DNA from: Pseudomonadota bacterium
Lineage (GTDB): Bacteria > Pseudomonadota > Alphaproteobacteria > Sphingomonadales > Sphingomonadaceae
Assembly (NCBI GenBank): GCA_023400405.1
Contig: JAEXFD010000013.1
Span: 1-64,000 of the forward strand
DNA: 64,000 nucleotides
Direction: 5' to 3'
In this document: piece by piece, positions 11,321 to 18,277 of the stretch
Layout of the letters: each line of letters opens with the position of its first letter
How positions within the stretch are numbered: the stretch's first letter is position 1
The notes under the pieces: model-generated
What the model was told of the DNA's origin: nothing
The model's input: the letters and a program-made list of their open reading frames with translations, nothing else
The model's database searches: none
Made by a program: the position numbers and the translations under genes

Positions 11321-12124
11321 TCAACTCAGCGCGATATCCGGCGCGTCCTCGGCCTTCATGCCGATCACGTTATAGCCCGCATCGACATGGTGGATCTCGC
11401 CGGTCACGCCGGCCGAGAGGTCCGAAAGCATGTAGAGCCCGGCGCCGCCGACATCCTCGATCGTCACGGTGCGGCGCATCGGCGAATTGAGCTCGTTCCA
11501 TTTGAGGATGTAGTTGAAGTCGCCGATGCCGCGCGCCGCCAGCGTCTGGATCGGGCCGGCCGAGATCGCGTTGACGCGAATCTTCTCCGGCCCCAGGTCC
11601 ACCGCGAGATATTTCACGCTGGTCTCGAGCGCGGCCTTGGCGACGCCCATCACGTTGTAATGCGGGATCACCTTCTCGGCGCCGTAATAGGTCAGCGTCA
11701 GGATCGATCCGCCCTCGGGCATCATCTCGCGCGCGCGCTTGGCCACTGCGACCAGGCTGTAGGCCGAGATGTTCATCGTCATCAGGAAATTGTCGAGCGT
11801 CGTGTCGTAATAGCGGCCGCGAAGCTGCGACTTGTCCGAAAAGCCGATCGCATGGACGACGAAGTCGATCGTCGGCCATTTCGCCTTGAGCGTCTCGAAC
11901 GCCGTGTCGAGCGCGTCCATGTCCGAGACGTCGCAGTCGATCAGCGTGTCCGAACCCAGTTGCTCGGCGAGCGGCTTGACGCGTTTGAGCAGCGCATCGC
12001 CCTGGTAACTGAACGCCAGCTCGGCGCCATGATCGGCCAGCTGCTTCGCAATGCCCCAGGCGAGGCTCTTGTCATTGGCGAGGCCCATGATCAGCCCCCG
12101 CTTGCCCTGCATCAATCCCGTCAC
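11321..12124 (-). CDS. fabI: Enoyl-[acyl-carrier-protein] reductase (NADH), FabI
   Basis: Reduces the trans-2-enoyl-ACP double bond in the last step of each fatty-acid elongation cycle; it is the target of triclosan. The 267-aa product has the nucleotide-binding start (LMQGKRGLIMGLANDKSLAW) and the FabI Tyr-x6-Lys active site, with Y156 and K163 in PHYNVMGVAKAA. NAISAGPIQTLAARGI follows. The GTG start at 12124 overlaps the yihY stop and gives the usual MTGLMQGKRG beginning. It is followed after four bases by the first DUF4160 gene. Confidence 0.95.
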   Translation of the reverse strand: MTGLMQGKRGLIMGLANDKSLAWGIAKQLADHGAELAFSYQGDALLKRVKPLAEQLGSDTLIDCDVSDMDALDTAFETLKAKWPTIDFVVHAIGFSDKSQLRGRYYDTTLDNFLMTMNISAYSLVAVAKRAREMMPEGGSILTLTYYGAEKVIPHYNVMGVAKAALETSVKYLAVDLGPEKIRVNAISAGPIQTLAARGIGDFNYILKWNELNSPMRRTVTIEDVGGAGLYMLSDLSAGVTGEIHHVDAGYNVIGMKAEDAPDIALS

Positions 12125-13068
12125 GACGCGTGTGTCTCCTCTTGGCGAGGCTCCTCTAGCCCGTTCTTCGGGGTTTCCGCCAGCGCCGCGTTCAACTCCG
12201 CACCGACGACCAGCCCCAGTCCGACGAAGAAGAAGAAGATCAGCGTGATCATCACGCCAGCCAGGCTGCCATAAGTGAGGTCGTAGCTGCCAAGCGTCGA
12301 AAGGATCGCAGGCAATAGTCCCGTGACCGCCAGCCACCAGGCGGCAGTGAACAGCGCGCCTGGCCATTTCGGGCATTTCGCCTTGCGATAGCGGCTGGGC
12401 GTGAGCGAATAGAACAGCATGTAGAGCGCGCCGAACAAGGCCACCGCCGGCGCGATCTTGGAAAGCGAGACGATCCGCTGCGCGTCCGACGCCCAGGGGA
12501 ACAGCGTGTAGAGGAACTGCTCGACCGCGGTGAGGATCACCTGGAAGCTGAACGCCGCCATGGTGAGGATCACCGATCCGACGATCACGCCCATCGCGCC
12601 GAGCCGGTAGCGCCAGAACGGCGTGTTCGACTGGACGCCATAGGCCTGGCGCAGGATCCCCCGGATCGTCTCGATGAAGCCCGCCGTCGTCCACAGCCCG
12701 ACGATCGCGCCGAACCACAGCAGATTGCCGGTCCGCGCCTGGAGCACGTCGTTGACCGGCTTGCGAAGGACCTCGGCGACCCCGGGGGGCACTGTGCGCA
12801 GAAAGGCCTCGAGCGTGCGCACACCCTCGGCGCTGTGCCCGAACAATTGCGTCACCGCCGCGGCGACGATGAAGAAGGGGAAGAGCGTGACGAGGCTCAG
12901 ATAGGCGAGGTTGCCGGCATAGGTGAACCCCTCGTTGAACGTGCCGATCGCGACGCGCTTCACCACGGTGAAGAACTTCGGGCCGAGCCCGATCCGGCGC
13001 AGCCCGCCGCAAAACCGCCCCCACAGGCTCGGCTTCGGCGCCGTCGTCTCGCTTTCCCCTGTTTTCAC
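12121..13068 (-). CDS. YihY/BrkB family inner-membrane protein
   Basis: A 315-aa polytopic membrane protein of the YihY/virulence factor BrkB family (once wrongly called RNase BN). About six hydrophobic segments are visible, near residues 50-75, 120-140, 160-185, 205-225, 240-260 and 268-290. The family sequence TYAGNLAYLSLVTLFPFFIV lies at the first. Function is unknown for the family. The last segment has an unusual run of five phenylalanines. It precedes fabI with a stop/start overlap and follows the DnaJ-like gene by 20 bases. Confidence 0.85.
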   Translation of the reverse strand: MKTGESETTAPKPSLWGRFCGGLRRIGLGPKFFTVVKRVAIGTFNEGFTYAGNLAYLSLVTLFPFFIVAAAVTQLFGHSAEGVRTLEAFLRTVPPGVAEVLRKPVNDVLQARTGNLLWFGAIVGLWTTAGFIETIRGILRQAYGVQSNTPFWRYRLGAMGVIVGSVILTMAAFSFQVILTAVEQFLYTLFPWASDAQRIVSLSKIAPAVALFGALYMLFYSLTPSRYRKAKCPKWPGALFTAAWWLAVTGLLPAILSTLGSYDLTYGSLAGVMITLIFFFFVGLGLVVGAELNAALAETPKNGLEEPRQEETHAS

Positions 13069-13088
13069 GCGATCATGTCCTCTCGGAC

Positions 13089-14027
13089 TCAGACGCCCAT
13101 CCGGCCGCGCGGGTTCCCCTTGTTGCCCCAGCCCTGGACGAACTCGACCAGGGCGTCGTCATCGACCGGCAAATCGACCATCAACGTGACGAGCAGGTCA
13201 CCCCGCCCGCCACCGCCCTTCTTGTGGAAGCCGCGGCCCTTGAGGCGCAGCACCTTGCCCGAAGTCGATCCCTTGGGCACCTTGAGCATTACCGCGCCGT
13301 CGGGCGTCGGCACCCGCACTTCGGCGCCGAGCACCGCCTCGGACAGCGTCACCGGCAGGTCGAGCCGGATGTCGTCGCCCTGCCGCTCGAAAAAGCGGTG
13401 CGGCTGCACGTCGATCGTCACGATCGCATCGCCGAAGCCGCCTGGGCCTTCCTCGCCCTTGCCGGAGAGGCGCATCTGCGTCCCCGTCTCGACACCGGCG
13501 GGCAGCTTGAGGTCGATCGTCTTGCCGTCGCGCAGCGTAATCCGCTGCGGCGCCAGCCTGGCGGCATCCTCGAACGAGACGGCCAGCCGATAGGCGACAT
13601 TGGCGCCCTTCGCCGCCGGGCGCCGGCCGAAGCCGCCGAACCCGCCCGAAAAGCCGCCGCCGCGCCGTCCGGCGCCACCGCCGAACAGGCCTTCGAAAAT
13701 GTCGCCGATATCGCCGCTCTCGCCGCCGAAATCGGGGCGGAAGCCGCCCTGCTGGCCGCCATAGCCGCCGGCGCCTCCGCCGAAGCCAAACGGGGCGGTC
13801 GGATTGCCGTCGCCGTCGATCTCGCCCCGGTCGAAACGCGCGCGCTTGTCCTTGTCGGTCAGCAGGTCATAGGCCTGCGTCACCTGGCTGAAGCGCTCGG
13901 ATGCCTTGGGATTGTCCTTGTTGCGGTCGGGATGCAATTCCTTGGCGAGCTTGCGATAGGCCTTCTTGATCTCGGCCTCTTCCGCGCCCCGCGCGACTCC
14001 CAGAACTGCGTACGGATCGGTTGCCAT
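13089..14027 (-). CDS. DnaJ C-terminal domain protein (CbpA-like co-chaperone)
   Basis: A 312-aa J-domain co-chaperone that stimulates Hsp70 ATPase. The J domain occupies residues 1-70 with HPD at 32-34. It is followed by a Gly/Phe-rich linker (about 80-150) and the two beta-barrel substrate-binding domains. No CxxCxGxG zinc repeats are present, so this is the class B / CbpA type, not the housekeeping DnaJ. The ATG at 14027 begins MATDPYAVLGV. It lies in the same strand run as the transglutaminase gene, 56 bases downstream of it. Confidence 0.9.
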   Translation of the reverse strand: MATDPYAVLGVARGAEEAEIKKAYRKLAKELHPDRNKDNPKASERFSQVTQAYDLLTDKDKRARFDRGEIDGDGNPTAPFGFGGGAGGYGGQQGGFRPDFGGESGDIGDIFEGLFGGGAGRRGGGFSGGFGGFGRRPAAKGANVAYRLAVSFEDAARLAPQRITLRDGKTIDLKLPAGVETGTQMRLSGKGEEGPGGFGDAIVTIDVQPHRFFERQGDDIRLDLPVTLSEAVLGAEVRVPTPDGAVMLKVPKGSTSGKVLRLKGRGFHKKGGGGRGDLLVTLMVDLPVDDDALVEFVQGWGNKGNPRGRMGV

Positions 14028-14083
14028 CAAAACCCCTTCGAACGCTCCCGTATTTCGGCGCGCAGGCCCGCGAACGCAAGGGT

Positions 14084-14974
14084 TCAGGCGGGTTGTTCTT
14101 CCAGCGGCTCGACATCGACCGAGACCTGCATGTCCTGCGCGCCCGATCCGAGCACGATGCCGTCGATCGGCGCGATATCGGCATAGTCGCGCCCGATCGC
14201 GACGACGACATGGTCGCCCGCCATCCAGATGCCGTTGGTCGGATCGACGCCGACCCAGCCGAGATCGGGTCCCGCCCAGACGAGCACCCAGGCATGGGTC
14301 GCATCGGCGCCGACCAGCCGCGGCTGGCCGGGCGGCGGCAGCGTGCGCAGATAGCCCGAGACATAGGCGGCCGGCAGCCCCGCGGCGCGCAGGCCCGAGA
14401 TCATGATCTGGGCGAAATCCTGGCAGACGCCGCCGCGCTTGGCGAAAGCTTCGTGCGGCGGGGTATCGACCAGCGTCGCGCTCGGATCGAAGGCGAATTC
14501 GCGCTGGATCCGCATCGCCAGCGCGATCGCCGCATCGAGCACGCCGCGCCCCGGATCGAGATCGGCCGCGCACCAGGCAGCGATCTCGGCATCGAGCGGG
14601 ATCAGCGGCGAGGGGAAAAGATACGCCGACGGGCTCGCCGCCGAAGCGTCGCGGCTGTCGCGCGCCATCCGCGCGATCTCCGCCAGTCTCGGGTCGCCCG
14701 CGCCCGGCACCGGCACCGGACGATCGACGCGAACCTGCGCGCGGCTCTCGATCGTCAGCGCCCCCGCCGGCGCCTCGACCACGAGCCGCACGACATTGGC
14801 CAGCCCGGCCTCGGCGCGCGCGGGAAAGGTGCGCCCGCCCGGCTCGACCGAGAGTGCATAATCGAGCACCTCCTGCCCCGACCACAGGATCGGCTTGAGC
14901 CGCAGATTGCACCGCGCGAACTCGACCGGCTGGGCATATTCGAACCGCGTGACGTGGCGGATGCGATACAGCAT
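14084..14974 (-). CDS. Transglutaminase-like protein (alpha-E-associated family)
   Basis: A 296-aa protein with the bacterial transglutaminase N-terminal domain (MLYRIRHVTRFEYAQPV) and a papain-like core. The catalytic triad is visible as Cys184 (GGVCQDFAQ), His227 (DATHAWVLVW) and Asp244 (GVDPTNG). Such proteins act as peptidases or cross-linkers, and they recur beside circularly permuted ATP-grasp and alpha-E genes in a predicted peptide-ligase system. The ATG shares one base with the stop of the upstream ATP-grasp/alpha-E gene (TGATG), so the two are tightly coupled. Confidence 0.88.
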   Translation of the reverse strand: MLYRIRHVTRFEYAQPVEFARCNLRLKPILWSGQEVLDYALSVEPGGRTFPARAEAGLANVVRLVVEAPAGALTIESRAQVRVDRPVPVPGAGDPRLAEIARMARDSRDASAASPSAYLFPSPLIPLDAEIAAWCAADLDPGRGVLDAAIALAMRIQREFAFDPSATLVDTPPHEAFAKRGGVCQDFAQIMISGLRAAGLPAAYVSGYLRTLPPPGQPRLVGADATHAWVLVWAGPDLGWVGVDPTNGIWMAGDHVVVAIGRDYADIAPIDGIVLGSGAQDMQVSVDVEPLEEQPA

Positions 14975-17454
14975 CAGGCCAGCACCAGGCCCGCCGCGCG
15001 CAGCGGCTCGGCACCGTGCAGGAAATAGCGCCGCGCGATCGCATCGGAGAGGTTGGCCAGGCGATGCTCGAGCTCGGCGAGGAGCGGCTCGTCGATCCGC
15101 GTCGCGTGCGCGGTCACCAGCATCGCCGCGATCTCGCGCGCCTGTTCCTGCTGGGGCTCGGCCAACCCGTCATCGGAGAGCACCGGCAGCTTGTTGAGAT
15201 GTCCCGAAATCGCCGCGACCTGGAAGGCCAGCCCGCGCGGATTGCCCGGATCGAGCGTCACCAGGTCGAGCACCGGCACGCGGGCGATCCCGGTCAGATA
15301 GCGCTGGCGATAGCTGATCTGGCTGTCGAACAGGTCGAGCAGCGTCGACAGGTCGTCCCCCGTCGCCTGCGCACCGCCAAAGGCACGGATGAAGCGCAGC
15401 CCGGCCATCGAGCGTTCGATCCGCCGGCCCATGTCGTGGAAGCGCCAGGCATCGGTGCGGCCCATATGCTCCGCGGCCAGCCCGGCCAGCGCCGAATAGC
15501 GCCGCTGGAGCGATCCGGCCTTGTCGAGCAGCGTGCCGCGGCTGGGGAACGGGGCATCGAGCAACCGGATCGTGTCGGCCGCCAGCCGCTCGCGCGAGAC
15601 TTCGCCGATCAGCCGCGCCTGGGCGTTGGTCGCCTGGACCGAATGCCAGTCCGGATCTTCGAGCGCGATGCGCGCCAGCGCGGTCAGGTCGGCGCGCTTC
15701 AGCCCCCTCGGTTCGGGCGCGGCCCCCGCCGCGACGATCAGCCGGACGAGCTTCGCCACCGTATCCGCCGCCAGCGCAGCCCCGGTATCGGCACTGATCG
15801 AATGGCCGAGCAGCACCCGGATCACGCCAAGCAATGCCTCCCCGCGCTCAAGATAGCGGCCGAGCCAGAAGAGATTGTCGGCAACCCGGCTCGGCAGCGT
15901 GCCGGGGTTGCGCCGCAGCTGCGTCGAATCGCCGCTGGGGAGCAGCGATACCGGCTCGACCGGATCGGGGCCGTGCACGCAGACGTCGGCCGACCAGATG
16001 CCTTCGCCCATCACTGCGGCGCGGGCGTCGGCATGCTCGCCGATCCGCGCGAATCCGCCCGGCAGCACCGTCCAGCCGCCATCGGCACCGCGCGCCGCGA
16101 ACACGCGCAAGGTGAAGGGCCGCGGCGCCAGCCGGTCCTCGGCGACCACGGGCATGGTCGAAAGCCGCACCACTTCCTGGCCGACATAATCCTGTGGCCG
16201 GCGCGCGAGGTCGGCGAGCAGCGTCGCGCGGGCCTCGGCATCGAGCGACGCGCCGAGCGCGGCCTTGCCGCCGGGCAGGCCGAGCGGCGGATTGCCGAAG
16301 GCAGGGGCGATGAGCAAGTCGTCGAGCGCGGCTTCGACATGCGCGCGCTCGGCCTCTTGCCCGCACCACCAGCTCGCGATGTTCGGCAAGGCGAGCGGCA
16401 CGCCGTCGAGCCGCTGCGACAACGCCGGCAGGAAGGCGGCGAAGGCCGGCGATTCGAGCAGCCCCGCACCCGGCGCGTTGGCGATCACGACATTGCCCGC
16501 CGCCATCGCGTCGATCAGGCCGGGCACGCCGATCGTCGAGTGGCTGTCGAGCGCGAGCGGATCGAGCAGCCGCGGGTCGAGCCGGCTCCACAGCCCGTCG
16601 ACCCGCTTGAGCCCCGCAATGGTGCGCACGTAAAGCCGATCGTCGAGCACCGCGAGATCGGCGCCTTCGACCAGCAGGAAGCCGAGATAGCGGGCGAGAT
16701 GCGCCTGTTCGGCATAGCTGGGATTGAGACGGCCCGGGGTGAGCAGCGCCAGCCGCGGCTCGGCCCGGCGGCACGAGGCGGCGACGCCGTCGCGAAAGGC
16801 CGCGAAAAAGGGCGCGTGGCGGGCGATGTTGAGCCGCGACTGAAGCCCGCCCAGCGTGCGCGCCATCGCCAGCCGGTTTTCCAGCGCATAGCCCGCGCCC
16901 GCCGGCGCGCGCAGATGATCGGCCAGCACGCGCCACTCCCCGGTGGGGCCGCGGCAAAGATCGAAGGCGACGAATGAGAGATGGTGCCCGCCCGGCGGCA
17001 GCAAATGGCTGAGCGGGCGCAGGAAGAACGGGCTGCCGGTGACCAGCGCGGCGGGGACATGGCCCTCGGCGACCAGCCGGCCTTCGCCATAGAGATCGGC
17101 GAGGATGCGCTCCATCAGCTCGGCGCGCTGGGCGACGCCGGCGGCAATGCCGCGCCACTCGGCTTCCGGGATCAGCAGCGGGACCGGGGAGAGCGGCCAG
17201 GGCCGTTCCTCGCCTTCGCCGGCGATCCGGAAGCCGGTGCCGATGTCCTCGGCCTGGCGATGCGCGCGCTCGCGGGCGGCATCCAGGCTCTCGCCCACGC
17301 TCGCCGCAAGTTCCTCGAACACGGCCTGCCAGGCGCCGTCCTCGGCAGAGCGATCGCACAGCATGTCGGCGCTGCGTCCGGACGCGCAGTAATCCGCGAT
17401 CCACCGGTCGGCGATCGTGCCCGCGTCGAACAAGGATGTGGCGGCGCTGGCCAC
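14974..17454 (-). CDS. Circularly permuted ATP-grasp type 2 and alpha-E domain fusion protein
   Basis: An 826-aa two-domain protein. The first ~490 residues are a circularly permuted type-2 ATP-grasp (family-like segments RPLSHLLPPGGHHLSFVAFD, ENRLAMARTLGGL, GVPGLIDAMAAGNVVIANAPG and the ADVCVHGPDPVEP end). The alpha-helical alpha-E domain starts near residue 520 (SRVADNLFWLGRYLERGE). In many genomes these are two genes; here they are one polypeptide. ATP-grasp enzymes of this type are predicted to form amide bonds on peptides; the real substrate is unknown. The GTG at 17454 gives MASAATSLFDAG and leaves about 100 bases to the divergent ArsR gene. The start could be slightly different. Confidence 0.85.
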   Translation of the reverse strand: MASAATSLFDAGTIADRWIADYCASGRSADMLCDRSAEDGAWQAVFEELAASVGESLDAARERAHRQAEDIGTGFRIAGEGEERPWPLSPVPLLIPEAEWRGIAAGVAQRAELMERILADLYGEGRLVAEGHVPAALVTGSPFFLRPLSHLLPPGGHHLSFVAFDLCRGPTGEWRVLADHLRAPAGAGYALENRLAMARTLGGLQSRLNIARHAPFFAAFRDGVAASCRRAEPRLALLTPGRLNPSYAEQAHLARYLGFLLVEGADLAVLDDRLYVRTIAGLKRVDGLWSRLDPRLLDPLALDSHSTIGVPGLIDAMAAGNVVIANAPGAGLLESPAFAAFLPALSQRLDGVPLALPNIASWWCGQEAERAHVEAALDDLLIAPAFGNPPLGLPGGKAALGASLDAEARATLLADLARRPQDYVGQEVVRLSTMPVVAEDRLAPRPFTLRVFAARGADGGWTVLPGGFARIGEHADARAAVMGEGIWSADVCVHGPDPVEPVSLLPSGDSTQLRRNPGTLPSRVADNLFWLGRYLERGEALLGVIRVLLGHSISADTGAALAADTVAKLVRLIVAAGAAPEPRGLKRADLTALARIALEDPDWHSVQATNAQARLIGEVSRERLAADTIRLLDAPFPSRGTLLDKAGSLQRRYSALAGLAAEHMGRTDAWRFHDMGRRIERSMAGLRFIRAFGGAQATGDDLSTLLDLFDSQISYRQRYLTGIARVPVLDLVTLDPGNPRGLAFQVAAISGHLNKLPVLSDDGLAEPQQEQAREIAAMLVTAHATRIDEPLLAELEHRLANLSDAIARRYFLHGAEPLRAAGLVLA

Positions 17455-17534
17455 GGATGCTTCCCCAAAAGTCCGGGCGACTTCTGGGGCAGAAGATGCT
17501 GCGTGGCAACATGCGATCACGCTTGACTCATTTC

Positions 17535-17552
17535 GATATTTAGCTAAATGTC
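17535..17552. promoter_or_regulatory. Palindromic operator upstream of the ArsR/SdpR gene
   Basis: A perfect 12-base palindrome, ATTTAGCTAAAT (17538-17549), lies inside a 16-of-18 dyad. It ends six bases before the ArsR-type start codon and also lies in front of the divergent ATP-grasp gene. AT-rich dyads of this kind are the usual binding sites of ArsR-family repressors. Autoregulation is inferred. Confidence 0.65.
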
Positions 17553-17557
17553 TTCCC

Positions 17558-17866
17558 ATGAACGCCGTCTTCAAAGCGCTGGCCGATCCGACCCGGCGTG
17601 CAATCCTCGAGCTGCTGCGCCGCGGTCCGATGACCGCGGGCGAGCTTGGTGATCGCTTTCCGGTGTCGGGGCCGACCATGTCGGCGCATTTCAACGTGCT
17701 CAAGGAGGCGGGGCTCATCGCCGCGCACAAGCAAGGCAAGTCGATCGTCTATCGGCTGCAGCTCTCGGTGCTCGAAGAGGCGCTGCTCGGCTTCGGCCAA
17801 TTGTTCGGAATCGGAACGGCGTCGGCGCACGCCGCCGATCGCCCGCAGGAAGGATTACGCCCATGA
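17558..17866 (+). CDS. ArsR/SdpR-family winged-helix repressor
   Basis: A 102-aa ArsR-fold regulator. MNAVFKALADPTRRAILELL is the classical N-terminus of the SdpR-like branch. The recognition helix region is PVSGPTMSAHFNVLKEAGLI, followed by a beta wing (AAHKQGKSIVYRL). No metal-binding cysteine motif (ELCVCDL type) is present, so it does not look like an arsenic sensor. The start at 17558 is chosen because the family begins there; the open frame upstream is not conserved. Its stop overlaps the next gene's ATG, pairing it with an SdpI-like membrane protein. Confidence 0.88.
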   Translation: MNAVFKALADPTRRAILELLRRGPMTAGELGDRFPVSGPTMSAHFNVLKEAGLIAAHKQGKSIVYRLQLSVLEEALLGFGQLFGIGTASAHAADRPQEGLRP

Positions 17867-18270
17867 AGACCGGTACCCGCCTCTATATCCTCTCCGCCCT
17901 CGCCATCCTCGCCGCCAGCCTGGCGCTGCGCGGGCTCACTCATGCCGGGCTGCTCGACGGCGCCACGGGCACGCGCAGCGTGATGGTGACGATCGGCATC
18001 ATCGTGCTCGTCTTCGGCAATCGCGTGCCGAAGTCGCTGCTCCCGCCCCGCGCCACGCCGGCAGCCGAGCGCCGCACCCAGGCCGCGCTGCGCAGCACGG
18101 GCTGGGTGATGACAAGTGCCGGCCTGGTCTTCGCGGCCGCCTGGCTGCTCGCGCCCGAGCGGATCGCCCAGCCGCTGTCGCTGGCGGCGGTGGGACTGGC
18201 CTTCGTCTACACGCTCTATCGGATCGTTCGCTGCAAGCAGGGCGCCGAGGAGCGCTCCGCCACCCTCTGA
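17863..18270 (+). CDS. SdpI-like membrane protein
   Basis: A 135-aa protein with about four hydrophobic segments (near residues 7-25, 42-56, 82-100 and 105-122). The motif VLVFGNRVPK matches the GNxxPK signature of SdpI-type immunity proteins. In Bacillus, SdpI confers immunity to the SdpC peptide toxin and, with SdpR, forms a signalling pair. Here the regulator-membrane protein order and four-base overlap are the same, but no sdpC-like gene is visible nearby. Function as immunity or signalling is therefore inferred. Confidence 0.7.
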   Translation: MKTGTRLYILSALAILAASLALRGLTHAGLLDGATGTRSVMVTIGIIVLVFGNRVPKSLLPPRATPAAERRTQAALRSTGWVMTSAGLVFAAAWLLAPERIAQPLSLAAVGLAFVYTLYRIVRCKQGAEERSATL

Positions 18271-18277
18271 GGGGTGT

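Noticed and set aside
14974..17739. Extension of the ATP-grasp gene upstream of 17454
   Set aside because: The added residues are not family-like and would run over the operator and the ArsR gene.
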